54,494 nt of DNA from an uncultured Methylobacillus sp. (GCA_946478965.1 CAMLDQ010000003.1:1-54494); one strand, 5' to 3'; positions 9,448 through 18,098 are shown, counted from the first letter of the stretch. Numbers and translations: made by a program. Notes: generated by a model not told the origin, from the letters alone.

Positions 9448-10521
9448 TTAGGCGAACACCCGAAAGAAAAGATAGGTTTGCTCGGATTCCGCCCCCAGTG
9501 CAATCTTGTGCTGGGTGAAATCGCCACTCTTGTAGGTATGAAACCCGTCCCGGATGCACATTTCGATGTTGTGCAGCCAGAACAGATCCGGCAATCCATA
9601 CTCCGCGCTCGCGACTGGATCGACACCGCTATATTTATGGATCAGGACATGGTCCCGATGCAGCAGCAGATTGAAACCGACGAGCCGACTGCCCACACGA
9701 TAAAGCACATAACGCGAATGGTGCGGCATCAGCGCGGCCACGGACTCGAAAAAATGCGGCGTGAGTTTTTCCAATCTGCCGTCAATGCTGCTGTCGCTGG
9801 CCAGATGAAGCCGGTGTACTTCCTGCAGGTCGGCGTCCGGCGGAATTCCGCTGTATTCCTGGATGCTGATGCCGGCTTGTGCCGCACGCCTTGATTGCAA
9901 CGCCTGCCGGGTGGCGCCTTCCAGCGTAGCCAGGTAATCGTCAAGGCCTGCAAATGCCAACCTGTTGACGGCCAAGCGCCGCTGGGTGCTTTCTTTGAAG
10001 CCAAGATGCCTGAGCGGCGCGGCCAGTTCCTCCGCATCCTGTTGCAGCACATCCTTGAAGGCCATCGCGTCCACGCCTTCGCGCGCACCAATTTTCCGCA
10101 ACTCGTCGTAGAGTGCGACGACCATTGCGGGGTCGAAATGATATTCGCGCGCAATTGCCAGCGTACAACTCTCGGCGACGGTGGAACCCACGGTCAGCAG
10201 GCTTAAGCGGGTGCGCTCTGCAGCTGCATCGCCAAGCCATGCCGGCATCGCCGCCGGCCAGGGGTGTGCCGTGCTTTCACGGATATAGGTCTGAATAAAA
10301 TAGGGGGCCAGGCAAACGACAATGCCGCCGCGCCTGACCGCTGCATAACCGGTGCGTATGCTTTGCACCCGGGCCAGTTCGAAAGCGAGATGGTAGCGGT
10401 AGCTTTCGGCCTGCCCTGGCAGCAGGCGATCCCAGAGCGTCTCCTCATACTTGGCGGCACTGAAACTGTGCTCGGTCGAGTACATGGATTGCGCTTGCAA
10501 CGTTTCAGACACCGCTTGCAT
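9448..10521 (-). CDS. GNAT-fold (BioF2-like/Acetyltransf_6) acyltransferase, last gene of KS-ACP operon
   Basis: 357 residues, resembling the large two-lobed GNAT-like acyltransferases annotated BioF2-like or FemAB-related. The C-terminal half carries typical segments (YRVGSRLVGFNLLLHRD, then an IHKYSGV...ARxYGLxxL-like stretch). These proteins move acyl or aminoacyl groups onto amines, often from CoA, tRNA or carrier-protein donors. The start ATG overlaps the end of the ketosynthase gene by 17 bp and has a strong AGGAGG site inside that gene, implying translational coupling. From context its donor may be the operon's acyl carrier protein, which is inference. Family-level assignment is moderate; the substrate is unknown. 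Confidence 0.7.
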   Translation of the reverse strand: MQAVSETLQAQSMYSTEHSFSAAKYEETLWDRLLPGQAESYRYHLAFELARVQSIRTGYAAVRRGGIVVCLAPYFIQTYIRESTAHPWPAAMPAWLGDAAAERTRLSLLTVGSTVAESCTLAIAREYHFDPAMVVALYDELRKIGAREGVDAMAFKDVLQQDAEELAAPLRHLGFKESTQRRLAVNRLAFAGLDDYLATLEGATRQALQSRRAAQAGISIQEYSGIPPDADLQEVHRLHLASDSSIDGRLEKLTPHFFESVAALMPHHSRYVLYRVGSRLVGFNLLLHRDHVLIHKYSGVDPVASAEYGLPDLFWLHNIEMCIRDGFHTYKSGDFTQHKIALGAESEQTYLFFRVFA

Positions 10522-11761
10522 GGGCTTCCTCCTGGCTGATGATCAATACCGCAGCGGTGCCGCCGAATGCGAACGAATTCGACATGATGTGTTTTACCGC
10601 AACCCCGCTGCGGCCGACATTGGGGATGTAGTCGAGATCGCACTTGGGATCGGGCTGGTGCAAGTTGATGGTTGGCGGTAACGCCTGTTGTTCGAGCGCC
10701 TTGACGCAGGCGACGAGTTCGACCGCCGATGTCGCACCCATCAGGTGCCCATGCATGGATTTGGTGGAGCTGACCGGCACTCTGTAGGCGTGCTCGCCGA
10801 ATGCCAGTTTGACGGCTTCCGTCTCTGCCGGATCGTTGAGCGGGGTGCCGGTGCCGTGCGCATTGATGTAGCCGATTTCCTGCGGTTGCAGACCGCTGCA
10901 TTGCAGGGCGGCGCGCATGGCTCGCGCCTGCCCTTCCGGCGAAGGCTGGGTGATGTGTGCGGAATCGTTGCCGGAACCGTAGCCGGTAATTTCGGCATGG
11001 ATGGTGGCGCCGCGTGCACGCGCACGCTCCAGGTCTTCCAGCACCAGAATGGCGGCACCCTCGCCCAGCACCAAGCCACTGCGGTTGGCGGCGAACGGTT
11101 TGCATGTGGCGCCCGGATCGTTTTCGTCCTCAGTGGCCATGGCGCGCAGGGCCTCCCACGCCTTGATCGTCCCAAAGGTCAGCAAGGCCTCAGCACCACC
11201 GGCCAGCATGACATCGGCATAGCCGTGGCGCACCTGGTGGAAGGCCTCGCCGATGGCCACGCCGGAAGACGAGCAGGCGGTGGAAAAGGTCAGGTTGGAA
11301 CCGGTCAAACCGTATTCCAGGGCAATGGCGGAGGCTGCAGCATTGTTCATTGCCATCAGCACGGTAAACGGTTTCAGGCGCGCGGCCTGATCCCGATAGA
11401 GGCGCGCATAGCCTTCCTCGACCGAGGCCGCTCCGCCCATCCCGGTACCGAGATAGACCCCTATGCGGGAAGCATCTTCCTGCGCCAGATCGAGACCGGC
11501 ATCGGCAAGCGCCTGGCCCGCGGCAAACAACGCAAACTGGCTGACACGATCCAGGCTGGAAGCCTTGTGTTTACCAAAGTGCTGCAATGCATCGAACTCC
11601 GCCTGTGCGGCGATGCGGGTATCGAGCCGGTCGGCAAAGTCCGCCTGCATGCGGCGAATGCCGGATGTGCCGGCCATCAACGCCGCGAAGAATGCATCCG
11701 GCGTATTACCCAGCGGGGAGACGATCCCCAGCCCGGTAATGGCCACGCGGCGTATGGTCAT
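10505..11761 (-). CDS. Beta-ketoacyl-ACP synthase (FabF/KAS II-like)
   Basis: Condensing enzyme of 418 residues that would extend an acyl chain using malonyl-ACP. The catalytic set is complete: Cys163 in STACSSSG, His302 in NAHGTGTPLND, Lys334 in STKSMHG and His339 in GHLMGA. Length matches FabF (about 410). It overlaps the ACP gene by 4 bp (ATGA) and the following GNAT gene by 17 bp. Its setting beside an aminotransferase and hydrolase, rather than fabD, fabG or fabH, suggests a specialised pathway and not primary fatty-acid synthesis. No ketoreductase or dehydratase is in the operon, so any reduction would be borrowed or absent. Confidence 0.92.
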   Translation of the reverse strand: MTIRRVAITGLGIVSPLGNTPDAFFAALMAGTSGIRRMQADFADRLDTRIAAQAEFDALQHFGKHKASSLDRVSQFALFAAGQALADAGLDLAQEDASRIGVYLGTGMGGAASVEEGYARLYRDQAARLKPFTVLMAMNNAAASAIALEYGLTGSNLTFSTACSSSGVAIGEAFHQVRHGYADVMLAGGAEALLTFGTIKAWEALRAMATEDENDPGATCKPFAANRSGLVLGEGAAILVLEDLERARARGATIHAEITGYGSGNDSAHITQPSPEGQARAMRAALQCSGLQPQEIGYINAHGTGTPLNDPAETEAVKLAFGEHAYRVPVSSTKSMHGHLMGATSAVELVACVKALEQQALPPTINLHQPDPKCDLDYIPNVGRSGVAVKHIMSNSFAFGGTAAVLIISQEEAHASGV

Positions 11762-12000
11762 GCCTTGCCCTGCTCGGCACGCAGCCGGTCGAGCAGGCTG
11801 ACGACATCCTGCACGGTTTTGATGTCCACTTGTTCGTTCGGCACCTTGATACCGAACTTCTCCTCGGCTTCGAAAATGATGTCGAAGGTATCCAGGGAGT
11901 CGATATCCAGCGTTTCGAAAGTCGCGTCCGGCGTGATCTCTGCAGGGTCTTTCTCGAACTTGTCGACGATGATGTCGCGCAGCGTTTCGAAGGTATCCAT
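11758..12000 (-). CDS. Dedicated acyl carrier protein
   Basis: 80-residue acidic carrier protein. The phosphopantetheine attachment serine is Ser35 in LDIDSLDTFDIIFEAEEKFG, a classic DSL-type site. It would carry intermediates for the adjacent ketosynthase and perhaps the GNAT-like acyltransferase. It differs from typical housekeeping AcpP (DSLDTVELVMALE), consistent with a dedicated carrier. The stop overlaps the ketosynthase start by 4 bp, and the start lies 9 bp after the hydrolase stop with a GGAGAAT ribosome site. Confidence 0.93.
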   Translation of the reverse strand: MDTFETLRDIIVDKFEKDPAEITPDATFETLDIDSLDTFDIIFEAEEKFGIKVPNEQVDIKTVQDVVSLLDRLRAEQGKA

Positions 12001-12009
12001 ATTCTCTCC

Positions 12010-12873
12010 TTATGCCGCCGCCGGCGATAAGGCCGGGGCACAGTGCTTGAAGAATTCGGCCAGGCGGCGTGCCACGTCATCGCGGCGCTTGTCCAATGTC
12101 AGCACGTGATAGGTATCGTCCACGAAAAATGTTTCCACTTTCCGGGAGGCAATGCGTTTCGCGACGAAATGGGCATTCTTGACGCTGGCCATATCGTCTT
12201 CGGTTGCGTGCACAATCAGTGCGGGGGAATGCACCTGCGGCAGGATTTTTCTGGCGGCCCGGATCAGGCGCACGCTCTCGTGTATGGTGACGCCCGGCGT
12301 GCTGAAGATGCCGACCTTTTCCGACGCCAGCGCGTCGCGGTTTTCCAGCACCGCGTGCACCATCGCCCGGGTGCGCTCGCACTTGATGCCGTAAGGCGGC
12401 ATTTCCTGCCAGGACAGGAAATACTTGAGCGGCGAATACAGCGCGATCGGCATCAGCCATTGCCTGCGCAGCTTCGGCATGTTCCAGCCGTCGTAAAAGA
12501 AGGTGGTCGAGAGCAGGCCGATACCATCCACCCGCTCACCTTTTTCAGCAGCAAGGATGAGGGCCATCAACGCCCCCATCGACAAGCCGGCCACGTACAC
12601 CTGCGCATGGCCGGCAGCCTTGAGCGCCTCGAAGGAACGCTCGATGCTACCGTACCAGTCCTGCCACTTGGATTTCTTGAGATCGCTCATGCTGCCGCAG
12701 TGGCCGGCCAGCGCCGGGCACATCACGCTGAATCCCTGCTTGACGAGGCGCTTGGCGATCGGCTTCATTTCAGCCGGGGTACCGGTCAGGCCGTGGATCA
12801 GCAGCACCGCATGCTCACCCGCACGGTCATAGAAGCCGGTGTTGCCCAGGCATTCCTGTACGGTATAGGTCAT
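12010..12873 (-). CDS. Alpha/beta hydrolase, carboxylesterase/thioesterase-like
   Basis: 287-residue serine hydrolase resembling the Est30/YvaK carboxylesterase group. Oxyanion region LIHGLTGTP; nucleophile Ser98 in GLSMG; acid in HATEDDMAS (near 230); His in DDTYHVLTLD (near 258). Beside an ACP and ketosynthase it may act as a thioesterase releasing a carrier-bound product, or as an esterase on it; this is inference. It overlaps the aminotransferase gene by 4 bp (ATGA). No signal peptide, so cytoplasmic. Confidence 0.85.
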   Translation of the reverse strand: MTYTVQECLGNTGFYDRAGEHAVLLIHGLTGTPAEMKPIAKRLVKQGFSVMCPALAGHCGSMSDLKKSKWQDWYGSIERSFEALKAAGHAQVYVAGLSMGALMALILAAEKGERVDGIGLLSTTFFYDGWNMPKLRRQWLMPIALYSPLKYFLSWQEMPPYGIKCERTRAMVHAVLENRDALASEKVGIFSTPGVTIHESVRLIRAARKILPQVHSPALIVHATEDDMASVKNAHFVAKRIASRKVETFFVDDTYHVLTLDKRRDDVARRLAEFFKHCAPALSPAAA

Positions 12874-14243
12874 TCTGCCCCGCAGCGTTGCAGCAGCATC
12901 TCGAACAGCTGGATGCCCAGATCGATTTCTTCCTCGCTGATCATCAGCGACGGCGCCAGGGTAATGACGTTCTTCTGGTAGCCACCGATATCCAGCACCA
13001 GGCCGTAGCGCTTGTCGCCGATCTGCAGGTCGCCCTTCAGCCCTTCGTTGAACATGCGGTCGGCCAGGGCGCGGCTGGCCGTGTAACCGTCTTTTTCGCA
13101 GAGTTCGATGCGCAGCGCGAGACCGAGCCCGCTCACGTCACCGACCACCTTCCAGCGCGACTTCAGCTCCTGGATGCGCTTGAGGAAGTAAGCGCCGCGT
13201 GCGCGCACATGCGGCTCAAAATCTTCCTCCTGCATCATCTTCATCACTTCCAGGGCCACCGCGGTGCCGAGCGGATTGGAAGCAAAGGTGGAGTGCGTCG
13301 AACCGGGAGGGAATTTTTCCGGCGAAATCAGTTCTTCGCGCGCCCAGATGCCGGAGAGCGGGTTCAGGCCGTTGGTGATCGCCTTGCCGAACACAAAGAT
13401 GTCGGGAACGATGTCGAAATTCTCCCAGGACCACAGTTTTCCGGTGCGGTACACGCCCATCTGGATTTCGTCGGCCACCAGCAGGATGTTGCGCTTGCGC
13501 AAGGATTCCTGCAGTTTTTTCATATAGCCTGCCGGGGGCACGATATAGCCGCCGGTACCCTGCATCGGCTCGATATAGAATGCGCCGAATTCACACTGGC
13601 CGGACTTCTCGTCCCAGACCGATTGGTATTCGGTCTCGAACAGTTTTTCGAATTCCTTGTGGCAATAGGTATCGCAGCTTTCCACCTTCATGTCGTACGG
13701 ACAGCGGAAGCAATAAGGATAGGGCACGAACTGCGCACGATCGGAGAAGTTGCCGAAACGGCGGCGATAGCGGTAGCTCGATGTGATCGCCGAGGCGCCG
13801 AGCGTACGGCCGTGATAGCCGCCCATGAAGGCGAACTGGTGCGTCTTGCCGGTGTGGTTGCGGACAACCTTGAGCGAATCCTCCACCGCCTGCGCGCCGC
13901 CTACGTTGAAGTGCACGCGGCCCTTCACGCCGTACTTCTCCTCCATGTACTTGCAGATGATCTCGGCCAGCTCGACCTTTTCCTTGTGCAGGTACTGGCT
14001 CGCCAGTTGCGGCAAGGTATCGATCTGCTTGCGCAGGACATCGGCAATGCGTTTGTTCTTGTAGCCGAAATTGACGGCCGAGTACCACATCTGCCAGTCC
14101 AGGTAGGGCGTCCCCTGCTCGTCGAACAAGAAGCTGCCGTCGCAGCCTTCGAACACTTTGGGGGGATCGGCGTAGTTGACGGTGTCGCCGTGGGAACAAT
14201 ACTTGTCGTTCTTGTCGAGGATTTCGATGATTTTGCGGTCCAT
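12870..14243 (-). CDS. Class III PLP-dependent aminotransferase with Cys4 cluster
   Basis: 457-residue fold-type I aminotransferase. The PLP lysine is K287 in FGKAITNG and the pyridine-nitrogen acid lies in ADEIQMG. Residues 178-194 hold CxxC, C and C (C178, C181, C190, C194), an insertion also seen in some GABA-transaminase-like and amino-acid racemase class III enzymes, possibly metal-binding. It probably moves an amino group onto an aldehyde or keto product of the ketosynthase/ACP pathway, or supplies an amino-acid precursor. It follows the HAD phosphatase gene by 29 bp and overlaps the hydrolase. The exact substrate cannot be read from sequence. Confidence 0.88.
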   Translation of the reverse strand: MDRKIIEILDKNDKYCSHGDTVNYADPPKVFEGCDGSFLFDEQGTPYLDWQMWYSAVNFGYKNKRIADVLRKQIDTLPQLASQYLHKEKVELAEIICKYMEEKYGVKGRVHFNVGGAQAVEDSLKVVRNHTGKTHQFAFMGGYHGRTLGASAITSSYRYRRRFGNFSDRAQFVPYPYCFRCPYDMKVESCDTYCHKEFEKLFETEYQSVWDEKSGQCEFGAFYIEPMQGTGGYIVPPAGYMKKLQESLRKRNILLVADEIQMGVYRTGKLWSWENFDIVPDIFVFGKAITNGLNPLSGIWAREELISPEKFPPGSTHSTFASNPLGTAVALEVMKMMQEEDFEPHVRARGAYFLKRIQELKSRWKVVGDVSGLGLALRIELCEKDGYTASRALADRMFNEGLKGDLQIGDKRYGLVLDIGGYQKNVITLAPSLMISEEEIDLGIQLFEMLLQRCGAE

Positions 14244-14272
14244 GTTTCGGTTGGTCTCGGAGTGGATGTAAA

Positions 14273-14944
14273 TCAGGCCAGTCGGCCGGCGGAATGATGG
14301 GCCATTTCAAGCGGCCATTGCTTGACCACCGCCAGGACGTCGGCGAAGGTCTGGAAACGGTGGTGCACAATGTTCTCCTGCTCGCAATATCGGGTTAGCG
14401 AGCCCTTGGCGAACACGACATCCGCCGACCTGGCAAGGCAGGCGTCGGATTTGCCGTCGCCAATCAGCACGACCGGGCCGTCGGCGTCCTGCGCCAGGTC
14501 TCTGGCCACCGCGCATTTGCAGACGCCGTTGCCGCCGGCACAATCCGGCTGGCGATGCGGGAAGGTGATGTCGATGCCCTCGGGTACAAAATGCAGGCGA
14601 TTGGCGTAGATGGGCAGTTCCGGCAGCGCGGCGTTGCGCGTGGCGATCTTGATCGCATGATCGAGGCCGTCGCTGACAATGGCGACTGCGGCCAAATGCC
14701 TTATGTGCTGGTAAAAGGGCAGAAAACTTGCATCCAACTGGATGCCGCGGAAGAAATTCTCCAGCGTCACATTGTCCGCCCGCACCATGCGCAACTGCCG
14801 GGTCATGCACTCGACGGCGCTGATCTTGCCTTGCAGCCAGTCCTGCTCCACCTGTTCCCATGACGGGTCGGCAAAGCGTTCCAGAATGGCGTCGACCGTG
14901 TCATGGACGGCAAGCGTGCCGTCGAAATCTATAATGAAAAGCAT
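14273..14944 (-). CDS. HAD-IB family phosphatase (MtnX/SerB-like)
   Basis: 223-residue haloacid-dehalogenase phosphatase, first gene of the minus-strand operon. Motif I is DFDGT (Asp6 nucleophile, Asp8 acid), motif II is IVSDGLD and motif IV is GDGKSDACLA. A Cys-rich loop (CAGGNGVCKC) in the middle matches a feature of the MtnX-like group. Family members dephosphorylate small metabolites such as phosphoserine or methylthio-phospho-ketones. No other methionine-salvage genes are here, so a role in the adjacent carrier-protein pathway is more likely (inference). The start ATG precedes the nucleophile motif directly. Confidence 0.85.
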   Translation of the reverse strand: MLFIIDFDGTLAVHDTVDAILERFADPSWEQVEQDWLQGKISAVECMTRQLRMVRADNVTLENFFRGIQLDASFLPFYQHIRHLAAVAIVSDGLDHAIKIATRNAALPELPIYANRLHFVPEGIDITFPHRQPDCAGGNGVCKCAVARDLAQDADGPVVLIGDGKSDACLARSADVVFAKGSLTRYCEQENIVHHRFQTFADVLAVVKQWPLEMAHHSAGRLA

Positions 14945-15001
14945 GCAAACTTTCGTCGGAAATTGGGCGATAACTCGTGCGGCAAGATTAATATCTTTCT
15001 G

Positions 15002-15018
15002 CTTACAAATTACTTACT
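15002..15018 (+). promoter_or_regulatory. PmrA-box-like direct repeat upstream of the response-regulator gene
   Basis: Two hexamers, CTTACA and CTTACT, are separated by exactly 5 nt. This is the geometry used by OmpR/PmrA-type regulators (the PmrA box is close to CTTAAK-N5-CTTAAK); each half matches 4 of 6 positions. It lies 103 bp before the response-regulator ATG, in the 176-bp divergent gap shared with the HAD-phosphatase operon, so either or both could be controlled. This is a visual match only. Confidence 0.4.
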
Positions 15019-15120
15019 GCCAAATTAGCATGAATTATTCCAGTTGAAAGTCCGATGTAAGCTTCATCGCTTAATGTTCTCCTGCAATAATCATCGTTCA
15101 CTCTTTCAAGAGAGTCTGTC

Positions 15121-15795
15121 ATGCGTATTTTACTGGTTGAGGATGACGGCACGCTGGGCAATGCCGTCAATCGGTCGCTTGTGAAGTCGGGATATGCAGT
15201 GGATTGGGCAAAAGACGGCCAGGATGCCGAGTTTGCGCTGCAAAGCAATCTCTACGAGGCCGTGGTGCTGGATCTGGGCCTGCCCAGGCTGGACGGTCTC
15301 GAGGTACTGCGGCGCATGCGCGCACGCGGGCTGACGGTTCCCGTCGTCATACTGACGGCAAGAGACGGGCTGGACGACCGCATCAAGGGCCTGGATCTGG
15401 GCGCCGACGATTACATGGCCAAGCCGTTCAAGCTTCCGGAACTGGAAGCGCGCTTGCGGGCGCATATACGTCGCAGCCACACCATCACCACGTCAACCAT
15501 TCAGTGCGGCCGCCTGTGCTTCGACACCCAGAACAGGCTCGTTACCGCGGATGGCATTGCATTGTCGCTTTCGTCCCGCGAGCTCGGCGTGCTGGAAACC
15601 CTGCTGCTTTGCTCCGGTCGCGTGGTCAGCAAAAACAAACTGATGGAAGCTTTATGCAACTGGGACGAGGACCTTTGCACCAACGCCATCGAGGTCTATG
15701 TGCACCGGCTCCGCAAGAAACTGGAAACCTACGACATCAACATCCGTACGGTGCGCGGCCTTGGTTACCTGCTGGACAACCAACCGGATGAGTGA
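15121..15795 (+). CDS. OmpR-family response regulator (TctD/QseB/PmrA-like)
   Basis: 224-residue two-component regulator. The receiver domain has acidic residues VEDD at 7-10, phospho-acceptor Asp51 (VVLDLGLPRLDG), Thr in ILTARD and Lys in AKPFK. A winged-helix Trans_reg_C domain follows (about 130-222, ending with the VYVHRLRKKL...TVRGLGYLL recognition region). The ATG has an AAGAGAG ribosome site. The kinase gene overlaps its end by 8 bp. Neighbouring envelope operons on both sides are plausible targets. Confidence 0.95.
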   Translation: MRILLVEDDGTLGNAVNRSLVKSGYAVDWAKDGQDAEFALQSNLYEAVVLDLGLPRLDGLEVLRRMRARGLTVPVVILTARDGLDDRIKGLDLGADDYMAKPFKLPELEARLRAHIRRSHTITTSTIQCGRLCFDTQNRLVTADGIALSLSSRELGVLETLLLCSGRVVSKNKLMEALCNWDEDLCTNAIEVYVHRLRKKLETYDINIRTVRGLGYLLDNQPDE

Positions 15796-17212
15796 CCGCT
15801 CCCTCCGCCGGCAATTGTTGCAATGGCTGCTGGTACCGCTGCTGGGGTTGATTGCGGTGGATTCCACGATCCTCTACCGGATCGCCATGCATTTCCAGAA
15901 CAATGCCTTCGACCATGCGCTGTATGACAGCGCGTTCGACATCGCCCAGCTGATCAGCGAATCCAAGAATCCTGCCAAATTCATTCAGTTGAGCCCAGAC
16001 CTGCGCCGGATGTTTCTTTCCGACCAGTACGACCAGATGTACTACAGCATCGTCGATGAAAACGGACAATTCATCGGCGGGGACAAGAACCTGCCCGCCG
16101 TCTCGGCCGACCAGTCGAGCGAAAAATCGGCCTTCTTCTCCTCCGGCTACGTCAATGGCAAGAAAGTCCGCCTGGTGGTCACCAGCACCGTGGTCAAAAC
16201 CGGGCTGGGCCCGCACCGGCTCACTATCCAGGTGGCGGAAACCCTGACCAAACGCCAACAACTCGCGAAAAAAATCCTGCTCGGCATTGTGATCCCGCAA
16301 CTGCTGCTGGTCCTGGCCGCCGTCGGCATCGTCTGGTTTGGCATAGGCAGGGGCTTGCGCCCATTATGGGAGCTGCATGCCGCCGTCGCACGACGCTCCC
16401 ACCGCGATTTGAGTCCCGTGCTGCTGCCGAACATCCCGGACGAAGTCCAGGCCCTGGTCAATTCGGTCAACCACTTCATGGGCAAGCTGCAGAATGTACT
16501 GGAATCGCAGAACCGCTTTATCGCCGATGCAGCGCATCAGCTGAGGACGCCCCTGGCGGGGATGCTGGCGCAACTCGAACTGGCGCAAAACGAAACCGAT
16601 CCGCAGGAGCGGCAAGCCGGCATGAAGCGGGTCGAACGCAGCATGGAACAGCTCGCGCACATGGTTAACCAGTTGCTGGTCCTGGCACGCAACCAACCCG
16701 AAGTCATCCACAGCATCCGTACCGTAAAACTCGACCTTTGCCTCTTGGCCCAGAATGTGGCCACGGACATGGTGCCTGCCGCAATCCAGCAGGATATTGA
16801 CCTCGGGTTCGAAGGCTCGCAGGAGGCCGTCTGGATAGAAGGCGACCCGACCCGTCTCAGCGACCTCATTGCCAACTTGATCGACAACGCCATCCGCTAC
16901 ACCGGTCGTGACGGTAAGGTATCCGTCAGTGTCACGCACGAAGGAAATCAAGCCATCCTCAAAGTCGAGGACAACGGCCCGGGGATCCCTGCGGAAGCGA
17001 GGGAAATCGTGTTCGAGCGTTTCCACCGCCTGACCGACAGCACGCAGGAAGGCAGTGGGCTGGGACTCGCCATCGTGATGGAAATCGCACAAATCCATCA
17101 CGCAACGGTCAGTGTGGAAGAAACGCAAAGCGGCCAGGGGACGACGTTCCGGGTGGTGTTCGATGCGCTGCAAGAAGCCGGGAAGCCCATGCTGGCCATG
17201 ACACCGGCCTGA
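15788..17212 (+). CDS. Sensor histidine kinase (TctE/QseC-like)
   Basis: 474-residue inner-membrane kinase paired with the preceding regulator. First membrane helix about 11-30; a periplasmic 2CSK_N-type domain follows; second helix about 165-190; then a HAMP-like linker. Phospho-acceptor His250 lies in DAAHQLRTPLAG. The ATPase has N box NLIDNAIRYT, G1 VEDNGPGIP and G2 GSGLGLAIV. The start used is the ATG at 15788, overlapping the regulator stop; the frame extends further upstream but only inside the regulator gene. The signal sensed is unknown. In QseC/PmrB/TctE relatives it may be metals, cationic peptides or carboxylates. Confidence 0.93.
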   Translation: MSDRSLRRQLLQWLLVPLLGLIAVDSTILYRIAMHFQNNAFDHALYDSAFDIAQLISESKNPAKFIQLSPDLRRMFLSDQYDQMYYSIVDENGQFIGGDKNLPAVSADQSSEKSAFFSSGYVNGKKVRLVVTSTVVKTGLGPHRLTIQVAETLTKRQQLAKKILLGIVIPQLLLVLAAVGIVWFGIGRGLRPLWELHAAVARRSHRDLSPVLLPNIPDEVQALVNSVNHFMGKLQNVLESQNRFIADAAHQLRTPLAGMLAQLELAQNETDPQERQAGMKRVERSMEQLAHMVNQLLVLARNQPEVIHSIRTVKLDLCLLAQNVATDMVPAAIQQDIDLGFEGSQEAVWIEGDPTRLSDLIANLIDNAIRYTGRDGKVSVSVTHEGNQAILKVEDNGPGIPAEAREIVFERFHRLTDSTQEGSGLGLAIVMEIAQIHHATVSVEETQSGQGTTFRVVFDALQEAGKPMLAMTPA

Positions 17213-17241
17213 CAGCTCCGTCCGGCCCTGGGCTCATTGCT

Positions 17242-17619
17242 TCAGACGTTGGCAATCAGGATGATGCCGCCAAGAATCAGGGCCACGCCCGCCCAGCGTC
17301 TGGGACTGATCCGTTCCCCGAGCAGGTAATGCGAAGCCAGCAGTATCGTGACATTGCTGACACTGCTGAGCGGAAACGCAACGCTCAATGCCGCACGCGA
17401 AATAAAGCCCAGCCAGCCTATCATCGCGCCGACCTGCAGCAGCAGGCCGATGGCCACGGCCCTGTTGCGCAGCATGCGCAGGGTAAAAACCGGCGAATTT
17501 CCCGCACCAGCCCCCCCGCCGGCCTCCGCGCTGCACGCCCCTTTCTTGAGCATGACGGCACCAAGCGTATTGAGTCCGAGGGCCAACCCGAAAATCGCGG
17601 CATTTTCTCCGTAAATCAT
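17242..17619 (-). CDS. Half-size EamA/DMT membrane protein (ArnF/SMR-like)
   Basis: 125-residue protein with four hydrophobic segments, a half-size drug/metabolite-transporter fold. The third and fourth segments (SSVSNVTILLASHYLLGERI, then WAGVALILGGIILIANV) are typical of EamA. Half-size DMT proteins work as dimers; ArnE and ArnF form such a pair to flip undecaprenyl-phosphate aminoarabinose. This gene is the last of a minus-strand group with a second half-size EamA gene 50 bp upstream, supporting a heterodimeric flippase. It converges on the kinase gene, with 29 bp between stops. Confidence 0.8.
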   Translation of the reverse strand: MIYGENAAIFGLALGLNTLGAVMLKKGACSAEAGGGAGAGNSPVFTLRMLRNRAVAIGLLLQVGAMIGWLGFISRAALSVAFPLSSVSNVTILLASHYLLGERISPRRWAGVALILGGIILIANV

Positions 17620-17669
17620 CGCAGCTTATTCCAAATAATTCGAAGACACGCTTTGCTCCAATGGACGCA

Positions 17670-18098
17670 CTATTCCGCAACCAGATAGACGCCGAGCATG
17701 ATGAGGAGGATGCCGGACAGTTTGAGCACGCCCAACGGCTCATGCAGAAACAGACAAGATGCGATGGTCACCGTGATGTAGGAACAGGAGGTTGCCGGAT
17801 GGGCCTTGCTCAATTCAACCCGGGCGAGGATGGCAAGCCAGGTCAGGAATGCAAGCACCAATGCAAGGACACCCATCCAGATTAATGGCTCTTTCACGAT
17901 CGCGCGGAGGTAAGCGATGGCGGGCTCCACCCCCTGAAGCGGAAATTCGCCGTGAGCAGCCAAGCCCAGCTTGAGAAAAATCTGCGCCGAGGTATCCCAC
18001 AACAAAATCAGGGCAAACAAGCCCAGCAGCGGATAACTCAGCTGACCGGGACGCCAGAGTTCCTGTTTGGCTTCCAGACTCTTTTCAGCGGACAACAT
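17670..18098 (-). CDS. Half-size EamA/DMT membrane protein (ArnE/SMR-like)
   Basis: 142-residue protein with four hydrophobic segments after a polar N terminus. The second half (ATSCSYITVTIASCLFLHEP, then LKLSGILLIMLGVYLVAE) matches EamA/SMR proteins. I start at the ATG at 18098, preceded by a G-rich ribosome site; a GTG 12 bp upstream is possible. It overlaps the PIG-L/GT2 gene by 14 bp. Together with the next gene it is the likely two-subunit flippase for a polyprenyl-linked sugar made by the fusion enzyme. The substrate is inferred from context. Confidence 0.8.
   Translation of the reverse strand: MLSAEKSLEAKQELWRPGQLSYPLLGLFALILLWDTSAQIFLKLGLAAHGEFPLQGVEPAIAYLRAIVKEPLIWMGVLALVLAFLTWLAILARVELSKAHPATSCSYITVTIASCLFLHEPLGVLKLSGILLIMLGVYLVAE

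Noticed and set aside
10688..12109. 473-codon plus-strand frame
   Set aside because: Shadow of the ketosynthase and ACP genes; no motifs.
12888..14297. 469-codon plus-strand frame
   Set aside because: Antisense to the aminotransferase gene, whose PLP motifs are intact; the plus frame has no recognisable family.
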